A DNA stretch of 64,000 bases from Fuerstiella marisgermanici (lineage in GTDB: Bacteria; Planctomycetota; Planctomycetia; Planctomycetales; Planctomycetaceae), in the NCBI RefSeq assembly GCF_001983935.1, contig NZ_CP017641.1:4278001-4342000 (forward strand), given 5' to 3'. The notes under the pieces are model-generated. The model did not search any database, was not told where the DNA came from, and saw nothing but the letters and a program-made list of their open reading frames with translations. This document shows positions 43,680 to 53,406 of the stretch, piece by piece. Made by a program: the position numbers and the translations under genes. The stretch's first letter is position 1, and every line of letters starts with the position of its first letter.

Positions 43680-45791
43680 CTAGTCGCCATCGATCAACAA
43701 TCGAGCCGGTGGAACTCGACCAGCCAGCACGGCAAAGGCCGCTTCCAGTTGAGATTCCATTTCAGCGTTGGAAGTGCCTGACGCAATATGAACATACTCG
43801 CCGCCGGTCAGCGAAGCGATTGCCGACATCAACGTCGTGTCCGCTCCGTCACCCACAGAAATCGTGTGGATGATGTATCCGGCGTCGTACGCTTCTTTGG
43901 CCCGCACAAAGGTGTGCATGGCAGCTTTCCAGTTTCCATCACCGTTTCCGCCGCCGTCGTAGCTGCTGTCAAAGACGACATCCGCTGTTCCGTCGCCGTC
44001 GAAGTCTGTGATGTCGTTCCAGCTCCAGCCGTTTGGCAGGTCGTCCGAATCCCAGCCATTCGGATACTGGTTGGACTGACCGTCGGTCATCAGCAGAATG
44101 GCTTTTTGAGCACCATACCGGCTTTGATCGTCCAACAGACTTTTTGCATCTTCGAGGGCGTAGCCGATACCGGTGGAGTTGTTGTAGTGAGCCGCCTGCT
44201 TGTGACGTTGGATCGTATCGATGTCCATCACTTCTTCGGTCAGGTGGTTGTCACCCAGGTCCACAGTGACACCGGCACCGTCGTCCCAGAGTCCTGTTTC
44301 GATGCGAGCGTTCGTTGCGTACGTCACGAGGCCCAGGTGGTCGCCGTATCCCAGGTTATCAAGGAACGTTGCCAACATAGTGACTCCTTCTTTCATCGCA
44401 TGATGCGGATAGATCGGAGCTCGCCACAGGTCTTCTGACTGGTTGTTTCGTGTCTTTTTATCAATCAGATAGTGCATCAGCGTTCGGTATCCGTATTTCT
44501 TTTCGTAGCCCCAGGTGCTGAGGTTATTCTTGGTGAATTTGATGTAGTCTTTCCACATCGCTTCGCTTTCTTGTTTCGTCGGCTTTCCTTTCAAAGTCCC
44601 ATTCCCATCTTTTCCTTCCTGTGGAAACGGAACATACGATTCTTCAGTTTCGTCGCCAGTGATCACGATCCATTCAGCGTCATTGCCGTAGCCGCCCATC
44701 GAACTAACGTTTGAGGTCTTCGGGCCGAATTGCCATCCACCCTCATTTTCAAAGTCCCAGAGCGTAACGGTAAACCCCTGGGGAACCTTAAAAGAATTGA
44801 TGTCGTCATCAATGTTGCCCCCCATGGTATTCAGGTTGTAGGTTCCAGGGCCAAGTTCGACCAACAGCGAGCTGTAATTATCGTAGTCATAGAACCTGAC
44901 GAAATCTGTACTGTTGTCGCTGTCATTGTCAGCGTTGCTGTTTGAGCCATCATCATTTCCGTAACTGCCGTCGAGGTGTAGCTGATCAAAGATGGTGTCG
45001 GTGTCGCCGCTGGAAATGGACACTCCTTCATAGCTGTTGATGGCGCCAAATCCTTCCGTCGGAAACTTCTTAGTGAGCGTGTCATCACTGAAACGCACAT
45101 CTGAAGCCACCAGAGCGTCCCAGATATCATCCAGCCCGTCTTCAACAGCCGTTTGACCAAGTCGGTTTACAGTTTGTGACCGGAAAATGCTGTCGAACAT
45201 CATCGATCCGGAATAGTCCAAAACAGCAACCATGTCGCGCGATTCAATAAACGCAGATGCATCCGCAGAGATCGCCTGAGCACGTTCGCCGGTGACGGGT
45301 GCGAAGATCAGCGGCAGCTTGGCGTCCGCCGCGGTCGGATCCGAGTTGGTTTTACGGATCTGTACCTTGACCAGGTTATACGGCGGCGTCCCCCACGTTT
45401 CCGTAAAGTTCACGCCGTCCTGAGCCAACACTCGCGTCCCCAGAATCACGTCCTGAGTTTTGTCGACGTAGAAGCCGTTCATACTGACGATTTCTTCTGC
45501 CATGTTTCGAGCAGCCGTGGCGGCCGCCGCCTGAACCTCGCCGGGATCATCAACGCCATCGAGTCCTGCCTGTCGAATGGCCACGACAATTTCCTGCACA
45601 GCCGCCAAAGCGGCCGCATCAGCGGTCGACTGCATGCGAGTCTTGGTGACGGTGATCATCCCCAGATCCACCGACATTCCGACAAAAGTCATCGCTCCCA
45701 TCAATGCAATGATGGCGAGCACAAAGAACACGCCTTTACGGCGTTCCTCATTCAAACGCACAACGGCGTCATGGATTCGTGAATGTTTCAT
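43680..45791 (-). CDS. TadG-like protein with von Willebrand factor A domain
   Basis: The 703-residue protein has a TadG-type N-terminus: a basic stretch (RRKG) and one membrane helix (about 21-42), then VDLGMITVTKTRMQSTADAAALAAVQE, characteristic of this family. A vWA domain follows, with the MIDAS start D192-x-SGS (VLDYSGSMM) and LLMTDGQSNQ. A large acidic, Asp/Asn-rich insertion (about 260-420) splits it. Such proteins sit at the outer face of the cell and belong to tight-adherence pilus loci. It follows two TadE genes on the same strand, and a terminator lies downstream. The rest of a Tad system is absent from the window. Confidence 0.88.
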   Translation of the reverse strand: MKHSRIHDAVVRLNEERRKGVFFVLAIIALMGAMTFVGMSVDLGMITVTKTRMQSTADAAALAAVQEIVVAIRQAGLDGVDDPGEVQAAAATAARNMAEEIVSMNGFYVDKTQDVILGTRVLAQDGVNFTETWGTPPYNLVKVQIRKTNSDPTAADAKLPLIFAPVTGERAQAISADASAFIESRDMVAVLDYSGSMMFDSIFRSQTVNRLGQTAVEDGLDDIWDALVASDVRFSDDTLTKKFPTEGFGAINSYEGVSISSGDTDTIFDQLHLDGSYGNDDGSNSNADNDSDNSTDFVRFYDYDNYSSLLVELGPGTYNLNTMGGNIDDDINSFKVPQGFTVTLWDFENEGGWQFGPKTSNVSSMGGYGNDAEWIVITGDETEESYVPFPQEGKDGNGTLKGKPTKQESEAMWKDYIKFTKNNLSTWGYEKKYGYRTLMHYLIDKKTRNNQSEDLWRAPIYPHHAMKEGVTMLATFLDNLGYGDHLGLVTYATNARIETGLWDDGAGVTVDLGDNHLTEEVMDIDTIQRHKQAAHYNNSTGIGYALEDAKSLLDDQSRYGAQKAILLMTDGQSNQYPNGWDSDDLPNGWSWNDITDFDGDGTADVVFDSSYDGGGNGDGNWKAAMHTFVRAKEAYDAGYIIHTISVGDGADTTLMSAIASLTGGEYVHIASGTSNAEMESQLEAAFAVLAGRVPPARLLIDGD

Positions 45792-45905
45792 AGTTTCCTC
45801 TCACACGGTCGGGTCAAAGTTGTATTGGTGCGGCATAGGATCGAAGCATGTTCCCCTGACGTAAAAAATGCTGCTTCGAACAAGTTTTACGTTCCCAGGA
45901 CCTGG

Positions 45906-46445
45906 CTAATGAGCCAGCCCTGCCCCCATGCCGGCTCGCATGATCAATCTTGCGTTCACGTTGGAACCACCCAAATAGCGATTGGGCCAAAGACTGATTT
46001 GAGAATACGGCAACGACAGTTCGATTTTGATTAGCTTAAGATTGTTGTCAGGGTCGGTCAGGTCGAAGTTTTCTCCCTCGTCGTCTCCATCCGCATGGAT
46101 CACGCTGACGGTCAACTGGTCACCAGGAAGTCCAGATGCCGTCACAAAGTTTCTGAGGTCTCGCACCAATTTCGCGTTGGGTGTGTCGTCATCAGCCACG
46201 ATATAACGCCAGTCCATGCTGGCCAGGCGGCCGGCTTCGCGGACGGCTGACTGCATGATCGTGCTGGCTCGCAAAGCTGTTCCCATTTCAATGGTGCCCA
46301 GCACCAAAACCAGCAGCATGGGCGTGACAACGGCGGCTTCCAGAGCTGCAACACCGCGACGCTTTTCGCCGCAACGTCCGACACCACGACGTTTTTCGTC
46401 GTGGTGGGCTCGAGCTGAATTACTTATTAGTCGTTTACCGATCAT
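45906..46445 (-). CDS. TadE-like pseudopilin (first)
   Basis: The 179-residue protein has a basic N-terminus and RRGVAALEAAVVTPMLLVLVLGTIEMG, the TadE signature with Glu at position 5 of the mature helix. A periplasmic domain of about 110 residues follows. TadE proteins are prepilin-like minor components of Flp/Tad pili. It lies 8 bases after the second TadE gene and 114 bases before the vWA gene, on the same strand. The N-terminal 30 residues repeat EKRRGV twice, so the true start may be internal. Confidence 0.86.
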   Translation of the reverse strand: MIGKRLISNSARAHHDEKRRGVGRCGEKRRGVAALEAAVVTPMLLVLVLGTIEMGTALRASTIMQSAVREAGRLASMDWRYIVADDDTPNAKLVRDLRNFVTASGLPGDQLTVSVIHADGDDEGENFDLTDPDNNLKLIKIELSLPYSQISLWPNRYLGGSNVNARLIMRAGMGAGLAH

Positions 46446-46453
46446 CGCCTTGC

Positions 46454-46948
46454 CTATTCCTTTCTCATCACGGACTGGCCGTACAGGTTCAGGCCACGGA
46501 CCCAGCGAGGGCCCAGAATGCCAATCTGGTGATACGGCACCTGAACGCGAACCAGAAACAGACTGCGAGGTTCCAGATCTTCAATGTTGACGTCAGGCAG
46601 GTCGTCGTACGAAATGTCGCCAGCATCCAGTGCGACATCATCAAACGAGCTACCGTCCTTCACCCAGATTTTGACGTCGTCAAGGTCGGCATTGATGGCG
46701 GCGCCCAGAATATCCTTGGCCGTTTTCTTGACGTCGGCCGTCGTGCTGCCATCACCGACTCCCAGGCGAGCGGCTCGGCGAGCGGCCGAATTCATCGTGT
46801 GAATGGTCATAAAGCAGTGACCAAATTCGATGAACGCAAACAGCAGCAGAAAGAAGATCGGCAGCACGACGGCTGTCTCCACGAGGGCTGTGCCCCGGCG
46901 GTTTTCAGCGTCGGCAGTCGAATGTATTTTGCGGGTGATGAGCCGCAT
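46454..46948 (-). CDS. TadE-like pseudopilin (second)
   Basis: The 164-residue protein has NRRGTALVETAVVLPIFFLLLFAFIEFG, a TadE membrane segment, followed by TMNSAARRAARLGVGDG and a beta-rich periplasmic part. ATG 46948 is chosen; the frame extends to 47221 but those residues are Cys-rich and unlike the family. It is the first gene of the three-gene TadE-TadE-vWA run. The gap 46949-47434 contains its promoter region and the terminator at 47361, and nothing else I can identify. Confidence 0.87.
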   Translation of the reverse strand: MRLITRKIHSTADAENRRGTALVETAVVLPIFFLLLFAFIEFGHCFMTIHTMNSAARRAARLGVGDGSTTADVKKTAKDILGAAINADLDDVKIWVKDGSSFDDVALDAGDISYDDLPDVNIEDLEPRSLFLVRVQVPYHQIGILGPRWVRGLNLYGQSVMRKE

Positions 46949-47360
46949 GGCTCGGGTCCTTAGGCGTGCGTCAGTGTTTATGTTCGCGACAATCGCCCGA
47001 TCGAAATTCGGACAGTATCGCACACCTGAAGCATAGGACCGCGAATTTGGGATGCAGGGCGAACGTATCTGAAGCGACGTCAGATGACACGTTCGCGTTG
47101 CCGGACGGCAACATCGGTTGTTGCCAAAATGCAACACGAACCAATGGGTCTGCGAGAATTCTGACTTCGCGAGGCATTCCGACATCATTTGACGCCGCGA
47201 AAGCACGCAAATGGCCGTCAATTTCGTCTCCGGCCGGTCAAACCAGTGCCGGACAGAACGCTGACGACAATTGGAACGGCGGAAGCGATTGTGACGATTC
47301 GAAGACGCACTTTTCCGCCAAATTCACCCGCCAGAGCCGTAGCAATCCGGCGCAACAAGA

Positions 47361-47393
47361 AAGAGCACCGGGAATATGCTTCCCGGTGCTCTT
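47361..47393 (-). terminator. Terminator of the poly-Gly lipoprotein gene
   Basis: A perfect 14-base stem, AAGAGCACCGGGAA with TTCCCGGTGCTCTT, has a 5-base TATGC loop. On the minus strand it is followed by UUUCUUGUU. It lies 42 bases beyond the stop of the gene at 47435. Confidence 0.85.
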
Positions 47394-47434
47394 CGTATTG
47401 TTATCGCAGATTCTGTCAGGCAGTGAACCGAATA

Positions 47435-48154
47435 CTATGGTCCGCCAGGTGTTGCTCCACCACCACCGCCGCCGCCGCCACCACCACCACCACCAGCTGC
47501 ACTAATGCGAGGGGTTGGCAGGCTTTGGTTATACAAATCGTTGATCGCCTGCACTTCGCTGGCCGGGCGACTATAGTCACGTCCTTTGCGAAGCGTCACA
47601 GGAATCGATTCTGTTCCACCTGTGATTTGAGCCACCATTTGCTGTACGTTTGATACTCGCACATTGTCGATGTCGGCGTTGTAGCTGGACTGCACAAAGA
47701 CAGTGCGATGCGCATTTGGTGTGATTTCCATGATGTCCACTAACTGCAGTTCGCCAGGCACGTTCAGCGATTGATCTGAATCGAAGTGGCGATCATACAG
47801 CGTCGTACCTTCCTGCCAGCCATTGTTCAGCTGGGAATTGACGATGCTGCGAACGTAGTCACGTTCCTGGCACACGTATGGCAAGGGCCAATAGTGAGCC
47901 GAGTGGTACGTGTGGCTGAATTGCTGCGGCGGCACAGTGGGCCGAGGCTGCACAGGCCACATCTTGCCCTTCTTGCATTTCTGGCGCACCCCCGGCGGCA
48001 GCATGGCCTGTTGAGACCACCAGTCTGCCGAGCCCGCGTGCGAATCGCACTGAGCCTCTTCAGAGCCAACCAGATCAGCAAGTGGGCCCGTGGCACATCC
48101 ACTGACTGTCCCCAGAATTAGTGCGGCGATAACGCGGCGGCCGGAAGTCCTCAT
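47435..48154 (-). CDS. Lipoprotein with poly-Gly tail next to Tad genes
   Basis: The 239-residue lipoprotein has signal MRTSGRRVIAALILGTVSG before Cys. A region with Cys and Pro-rich motifs follows (QKCKKGKMWPVQPRPTVPPQQ, YHSAHYWPLPYVCQERDYVR), then a beta-rich domain with VRVSNVQQMVAQITGG. It ends in a run of 13 Gly and ATPGGP. I do not recognise the family by name, but a gene of this kind upstream of TadE/vWA genes suggests a pilus accessory or secretin-linked role, by inference. The Gly run is encoded by GGT/GGC repeats and could vary in length. It has its own terminator. Confidence 0.75.
   Translation of the reverse strand: MRTSGRRVIAALILGTVSGCATGPLADLVGSEEAQCDSHAGSADWWSQQAMLPPGVRQKCKKGKMWPVQPRPTVPPQQFSHTYHSAHYWPLPYVCQERDYVRSIVNSQLNNGWQEGTTLYDRHFDSDQSLNVPGELQLVDIMEITPNAHRTVFVQSSYNADIDNVRVSNVQQMVAQITGGTESIPVTLRKGRDYSRPASEVQAINDLYNQSLPTPRISAAGGGGGGGGGGGGGATPGGP
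47460..47498. repeat. CCR trinucleotide repeat encoding poly-Gly
   Basis: About thirteen in-frame CCA/CCG triplets (plus strand) run without interruption and encode the Gly tail of the minus-strand lipoprotein. Such arrays can change length by slippage without breaking the frame. Confidence 0.85.
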
Positions 48155-48482
48155 GGCCTATCCCATCCTTAGATTTGTTGGCGATCATTCCGACGCAGAC
48201 AAATGACGCTTCACAAATTTGCCGCAAGCAGCGACGCTTCGTGATGCATTCTTACGTCCGGTCATCATACTTCTTCGGACGTCGGCCCCTACGGCTAACC
48301 CGCAATCATGACGTTTCGAAAAATCACTTGCCTTCCAGCTTGTGCCGCCATTAACTCTGACGACAATTTGCCTGTCCTGCCCAATACGCACGACCGGCCC
48401 CTAAGGCATTCACGTAAGCTTCAGCCCAGACAATCATTCATAAACCGGCATTTTCCGCCGCTTCTTTTAAGTCTCCCTGACA

Positions 48483-49064
48483 ATGATCTTTCTTCTCGAT
48501 AACTACGATTCGTTCACCTACAACCTCGTGCAACGAATCGGCGAAATCGATCCATCAATCGAAATCCGCGTTGAGCGAAATGATCAGACGTCGATCGATG
48601 CGATCGAAGAACTGCAGCCTGAACGCATCATTATTTCGCCAGGCCCCTGCACGCCTTCCGATGCCGGGATTTCCCGAGACGTCATTCGCCACTTCGGACC
48701 AAAGCTACCCGTGCTGGGAGTCTGTCTCGGGCACCAAAGCCTGGCAGACGTGTACGGCGCAAAGGTCGTGCGAGCCGAACGGCTGATGCACGGCAAGACG
48801 TCTGAGATCGAACACGACGGGACCGGAATCTTTACCGGCCTGCCGAACCCGTTCACGGCCACTCGATATCACAGCCTCATCGTGCCGCGAGAAACCATTC
48901 CTGATTGCCTGCACGTGACTGCGTGGGTGAACGACGAAAGTCACGGCTATGAAGTGATGGGCCTGCAGCACAAAGAATTCCCCGTCCATGGCGTGCAGTT
49001 TCATCCGGAAAGTTTCCTCACCGAAAAGGGCTTCGACCTGCTTCGCAACTTTCTGACGGTGTGA
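48483..49064 (+). CDS. trpG: Anthranilate / aminodeoxychorismate synthase component II
   Basis: The 193-residue class I glutamine amidotransferase starts [21 protein letters not shown]. It has the oxyanion strand [13 protein letters not shown], the nucleophile Cys in [14 protein letters not shown], and the His-Glu pair in GVQFHPES. It releases ammonia from glutamine for anthranilate (tryptophan) or 4-amino-4-deoxychorismate (folate) synthesis; one subunit often serves both. The component I gene is not adjacent. The 328-base gap before it (48155-48482) separates it from the divergent lipoprotein and shows no feature I can name. Confidence 0.95.
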   Translation: MIFLLDNYDSFTYNLVQRIGEIDPSIEIRVERNDQTSIDAIEELQPERIIISPGPCTPSDAGISRDVIRHFGPKLPVLGVCLGHQSLADVYGAKVVRAERLMHGKTSEIEHDGTGIFTGLPNPFTATRYHSLIVPRETIPDCLHVTAWVNDESHGYEVMGLQHKEFPVHGVQFHPESFLTEKGFDLLRNFLTV

Positions 49065-49104
49065 GCTGACTGCCCCGCGTTCGTGAGACCAAGCCACTCA
49101 GCGG

Positions 49105-51636
49105 CTAATGGTCTTGCTGATCTGCCGCGACAACTTCGCGCGGCAGCAGCAGAGTTTCCAGGCTGGTCGCCAGGTACGGTGGCACCGTCATCAGCATCCG
49201 GCTGCCTCGTGAATCCACGAACTTCCACAGCGCGCCGTCCTGGCCTTCCGGCACGTTGACGCTGAAATATCCTGCGGCGTCCAGTGTGCCGAAGTCGAAC
49301 TGCAGATTGCCTGCCCCATCAACCAAGCGTCCGCGGGTGCTGTCACTGTATCCGCCCACAATTGATGTCCCTTCGGGAACGTAGAAGTACAGGTCCCAGC
49401 GGCCGCCCAGACGCATAGGTTCGTCTAAAGTCGAACGCACGGTCATCGGCAGATCGTCGGGCCAGACGACCTGAGTCATGTCGCTCCCGTCATTCCATTC
49501 GAGGCGGTGCAGGCCCTGATGCGGACTGCGCAGAACCACCGAACGTGGCTCCCCATCCGGAGGTACGCTGTCGTCCGTGGCGACCGCTTCCAGACGGACC
49601 TCCTGATCAGAATGCAACGCAAACCGAACTGGCCCGCGGTCTCGGTAGTGAGCGATCAAACCGCCGGTGACCTGCAGCGTGATCTCGCGGGCGTCCTTCG
49701 GAAGCCACGTGAACACCTGCTGCCGACCTCGATTGCGATTGTCGTATCGACCGGGTTTGACGGGAGCGAGGCCGAGTCTCGTTGCTGGAACAAGATCCGC
49801 ACTGAACACCCTGGCATCGAAATTCAAAACGGTCGGCTGATTCGCGGCGATGCCGGCTTCCAGAATGTCGCGAAGTTCCGCGTCGTCGAATGGCCGACTA
49901 CTCTTCCACGGATTATCCGCTTCCGGCACGCTGTAGTTGGCCTGTTCGGGCACCGTCACAGAACGATCGCGAAACCGATCTCGATGGCACAAAGCGACCG
50001 TCGACAGCAACATGCGATCTCGAATGCGATACGCGTGTCGCCACACCTGTTCGAACAACCGCTGGCGATCCTTGCCGGAAGCCGCTCGATATTCGCCGTA
50101 CAATTCCAAATACCGGACATACAAGACCAAGTCGTTCAGTCGAGCCAGCACGCGTTCGTCGGTTGTGGCTGTCGTGGCTTCCTGAAGTTGCCGGTAGAGC
50201 CGAGCGACAACATCTTCATGAGACCGTACGGAATCGTGATCGAGATTCAGCAGGCGATAGAATTCCCGCATCGGTTCATGGGCCGTCGCGAAGGCCTTAC
50301 TCAGGAAGTCGTCGATCAATGCATCCACCCGTTCGGCATTTTCGACATCCCACAGCAGTTGCGGAGTGAGCCAATAGCCGAGTCCGTTGGCGCCCCAGCT
50401 GTCCATGTTCTCCGAATTCATAAATCGAGCACCGTGTTCGTAGAACCACGGGATCGTGCGAGTCAGGTAATCGATTTGCCCACCGCGAGCTCGTCGCGGC
50501 GCGTCGTGACTCCACGCAAACACATCGTGATAATCGCGAATGCCAAGGACGGCTTCCTGGCTCTGCCAGCCAGACACCAGTTCTTCCACCGTATAGCCGC
50601 CGCGAATAAAGGATGTCGCCACGCTGATCACAACGCGGGGATGAGCCTTGATGTTTGGCGGCGGACTGTGATCGTTGTACGCATACATGCCCACATATTT
50701 GGGTCCGAGTTCCAACTTGTTAATGGCGTCAGCCGCTTCGTTCGCCAGCGTCAACGCACGATCGCTGGGACTACCCATCGCTGCGCACGCGTCGCATTCG
50801 CACCACCCGCCGCCGTCTGACGGGTCCATCGAAATGCTGTCCTGTGTAGGTTTGGCCTTTATCTGAGCCACCGCGTCAGCCACAACAAGTTTTCGCAGTC
50901 CCGGATTACTAACGCAGAACTTCGCGTCGCCGCCCGTCGGTCTTTCGTCACCAACCAGTGCGAAGTATTCCGGGTGTTCGGCAAACGCCTGTTTGTTGCG
51001 ACGACGAATGCCACCATAAGCGTGCCCAGTGTTTAGGACGAACGACGAATTCATCCGATTGCGTTTCTGCCATCGCCTGACCAGTTCGCGATCAGACCAC
51101 GGAGCACCCCGCGGCGCCTGGCGCGTGATGTAATCGGGGCGCACAGTCGTATTCAACGCCACATCGATCGTCGCCTTTTGCGGTACGACTTCCCACGTGT
51201 CGGTAAGAAAAAACAGGCGATACCCCTGTCGATGCAGGAGGTCCCACACGGCACATTCCACAGCCGCCGGCGTTGTACCAATCAAATACAGACTCTTATC
51301 GAAGGTCCTCAACAGGAACTGATCGCGTTGATCAGCGTTCAAATCGAATGCCGTGTCGAAGGGCAGTTGCGGAAAGTCAGACAGCGTCCCGACAAAGATT
51401 GCCGCTTCCACAGGTTCTGTGCGAAGCTGGAACGATCCGCCGCTGATACGAGACAACGTGTCCGCCAGCTCCTGAGCCGCGACACGAACCTCGCCTGCCG
51501 CGTCCGGCGACACAGCAATGGGCAACTGAGCCTGACCATTAACGGCGACGCTCACGCGAACCGCATCCGCAGCAGCGTGTGGTCCGGACAAGCAAACGGC
51601 CGCAAAAAAAGCGAATATTAACGTCAGTCGTTGCAT
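49105..51636 (-). CDS. Secreted DUF4838 protein (glycoside-hydrolase-like)
   Basis: About 843 residues. A signal peptide (MQRLTLIFAFFAAVCLSG) is followed by an alpha-glucuronidase-N-like domain (AAQELADTLSRISGG ... AIFVGTLSD). A DUF4838 barrel region follows with FALVGDERPTGG, DSISMDPSDGGGWCECDAC and YNDHSPPP, and then C-terminal beta domains. The role is inferred as carbohydrate processing at the cell surface. ATG 51636 gives the signal peptide; the frame to 51837 adds residues without one. It is convergent with trpG (40-base gap). Confidence 0.85.
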   Translation of the reverse strand: MQRLTLIFAFFAAVCLSGPHAAADAVRVSVAVNGQAQLPIAVSPDAAGEVRVAAQELADTLSRISGGSFQLRTEPVEAAIFVGTLSDFPQLPFDTAFDLNADQRDQFLLRTFDKSLYLIGTTPAAVECAVWDLLHRQGYRLFFLTDTWEVVPQKATIDVALNTTVRPDYITRQAPRGAPWSDRELVRRWQKRNRMNSSFVLNTGHAYGGIRRRNKQAFAEHPEYFALVGDERPTGGDAKFCVSNPGLRKLVVADAVAQIKAKPTQDSISMDPSDGGGWCECDACAAMGSPSDRALTLANEAADAINKLELGPKYVGMYAYNDHSPPPNIKAHPRVVISVATSFIRGGYTVEELVSGWQSQEAVLGIRDYHDVFAWSHDAPRRARGGQIDYLTRTIPWFYEHGARFMNSENMDSWGANGLGYWLTPQLLWDVENAERVDALIDDFLSKAFATAHEPMREFYRLLNLDHDSVRSHEDVVARLYRQLQEATTATTDERVLARLNDLVLYVRYLELYGEYRAASGKDRQRLFEQVWRHAYRIRDRMLLSTVALCHRDRFRDRSVTVPEQANYSVPEADNPWKSSRPFDDAELRDILEAGIAANQPTVLNFDARVFSADLVPATRLGLAPVKPGRYDNRNRGRQQVFTWLPKDAREITLQVTGGLIAHYRDRGPVRFALHSDQEVRLEAVATDDSVPPDGEPRSVVLRSPHQGLHRLEWNDGSDMTQVVWPDDLPMTVRSTLDEPMRLGGRWDLYFYVPEGTSIVGGYSDSTRGRLVDGAGNLQFDFGTLDAAGYFSVNVPEGQDGALWKFVDSRGSRMLMTVPPYLATSLETLLLPREVVAADQQDH

Positions 51637-51848
51637 GGTACGTAGCTGCCAGGGTGAAGAGTGTTCGTCACAATTGCGAGCGTACCATTCTGACGGTAGC
51701 AGAGTGCGGTGACCAGCGCCACGTAGCTTTGGAAATCTTGGTGTGATCGAAAATTCAACAGCGCGAGTCAGCCAACGTGTGCTGCTCGGATGATCCAGTC
51801 GGGTTGAGGCCTGGACGTGGCTTAGCCACCGCAGCAACCGGCCATGCT

Positions 51849-52940
51849 TTAACCTGGTTCTGCAGCAGTGCTCACATCAACGTTCCCGTCATATCGATGA
51901 ACACTTGCCACGATTTGTTCTTCGAATCCGTAAATCTCTTCCAAGCGATCAATCGGGTTCCGAGTCTCATTCTTGTCGGCGTCGAACATGCCCAGGTACT
52001 TCTTAGAACCATTGAAATGCAATCGGCAAATTGGTTTCCTGTTGTTGTCGTCGAGCAGAACCCCACAGTAGCTCTTCGTGTCCCGCATTACGACACGTTT
52101 GATGGGAATATGTTTTGCGAGGATTGCTCGAACAATGTGAAATCCCTCAACCTCTTCTGCCGTTGTATCGATCCCATCATCAGGGCCGGCGGGGTCTGAC
52201 GTTTCAGAGCGTTCCGCTTCAGCGTCAACACCCTGCAAGGCAGACTTGAGTCGATTGCTCAGTCGCTCGTTGATTAAGTCCCGAAAAGCTGACTTCACAA
52301 GTGGCCTGAATTGCTCGCAGACGCCTGCTGTGAACCTACCTTCATAGATTTGCGACGTTAGGTGTCTCACCAAATCGTCTGATGGCGATTCAACCTCAGC
52401 GGCAAGGACTGCACTGAGCTGTTGTGTGAACTTCAGCTCAGTTGCGTTCGCGAGAATGTTCTCCAAGTTGAAAACTGACTTCGCAAACTTGCTAAGTTCC
52501 GCAACATCGCGGGCGTCGAAGTCGTCCAAGTCAAACTTAAAGAACGCCTTCGTGTCCATCTTGTTGGGTGAATCGAGATCAGTATAGAACCAAAAGTGTT
52601 GGCCGTTGGTGAGCACAGCAAACCGTGCAGCAGTTACTCCGAAGTAGCGGTAGAGTTGTGACGCATGTTTGAAGTCGAGCTTGGTGTTGATGCCTTTGCA
52701 CTCAAGAAGAATCGTTGGCTCACCGCCAATAACAATTGCGTAGTCTACCTTCTCGCCCTTCTTTACGCCGACGTCGGCTGTGAATTCGGGGATCACCTCG
52801 GTCGGGTCGAATACGTTGTACCCGAGCGCATTGATGATTGGCATAATCACGGCATTCTTAGTCGCTTCTTCTGTTCCAAGGAGTTCCCGCTGGGACTCCA
52901 AGCGTGAAGAAAGCCGCGTAAGCGTATCGAACAGTTCCAT
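51849..52940 (-). CDS. HsdR-N-like PD-(D/E)XK nuclease domain protein, orphan
   Basis: The 363-residue protein has an N-terminal restriction-type nuclease fold. Helices (LESQRELLGTEEATKNAVIMPIINALGYNVFDP) precede EFTADVGVKKGEKVDYAIVI and ILLECKG, giving the D-x(n)-E-x-K core; AVLTNGQHFWFYTDL follows, as in the type I HsdR N-terminal family. A middle helical region and a C-terminal part (CRLHFNGSKKYLGMF ... NPIDRLEEIY) complete it. There is no helicase, methylase or specificity subunit next to it. ATG 52940 (MELFDTLTRL) is preferred. It may be an orphan nuclease or a defence-related protein. Confidence 0.82.
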   Translation of the reverse strand: MELFDTLTRLSSRLESQRELLGTEEATKNAVIMPIINALGYNVFDPTEVIPEFTADVGVKKGEKVDYAIVIGGEPTILLECKGINTKLDFKHASQLYRYFGVTAARFAVLTNGQHFWFYTDLDSPNKMDTKAFFKFDLDDFDARDVAELSKFAKSVFNLENILANATELKFTQQLSAVLAAEVESPSDDLVRHLTSQIYEGRFTAGVCEQFRPLVKSAFRDLINERLSNRLKSALQGVDAEAERSETSDPAGPDDGIDTTAEEVEGFHIVRAILAKHIPIKRVVMRDTKSYCGVLLDDNNRKPICRLHFNGSKKYLGMFDADKNETRNPIDRLEEIYGFEEQIVASVHRYDGNVDVSTAAEPG

Positions 52941-53406
52941 TACCCTATTCCCAAACCAGATAAGATGACATTGCAATTTGATCGAAGTGTATAGCGGCTT
53001 ATTTCATTGTTTGCAAATTTAATGCGCCACATTTCCACCAGCCACTTCTCTTGCTCGTCCGGCACATTTCTCGTTTAGACGCTCAAGGACCGCAGCGACG
53101 ACGCTACCGCGTGACATATCTAGCGCGCAGACACGGAACCACGGTCAACAGGTAGTAGCGAGGACGGTGCCGAGATAGGTGTCTATCCACATAGCTCAAG
53201 ACACAGATTAACTGTCACAATATGTAAAGACTTGTGAACATCTGTGGCCATGTCTCATGCTCCGTACATTCGTGGCGCGGAGATTCCACGTCCGTCCTTC
53301 ACAATCCGGACAAACGGCGATTAGTGTCCAGCCCGCGTTCTAACAAAAACGCTTTGTTGGCCGTACCGAACATCCGTCAGCGCAGCAAACTCTCAGACGC
53401 TCTCCT
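52941..53406. other. Gene-free gap, 466 bases
   Basis: No frame with coding character or recognisable motif was found. The sequence appears somewhat richer in A and T than its neighbours, particularly from 52965 to 53040 and 53180 to 53235. It holds the promoter of the nuclease gene. Confidence 0.5.

Noticed and set aside
49507-50820. Long plus-strand open frame of 437 codons
   Set aside because: It lies wholly antisense to the DUF4838 gene, is full of Arg/His/Gln and has no motif; it is a shadow of codon bias.
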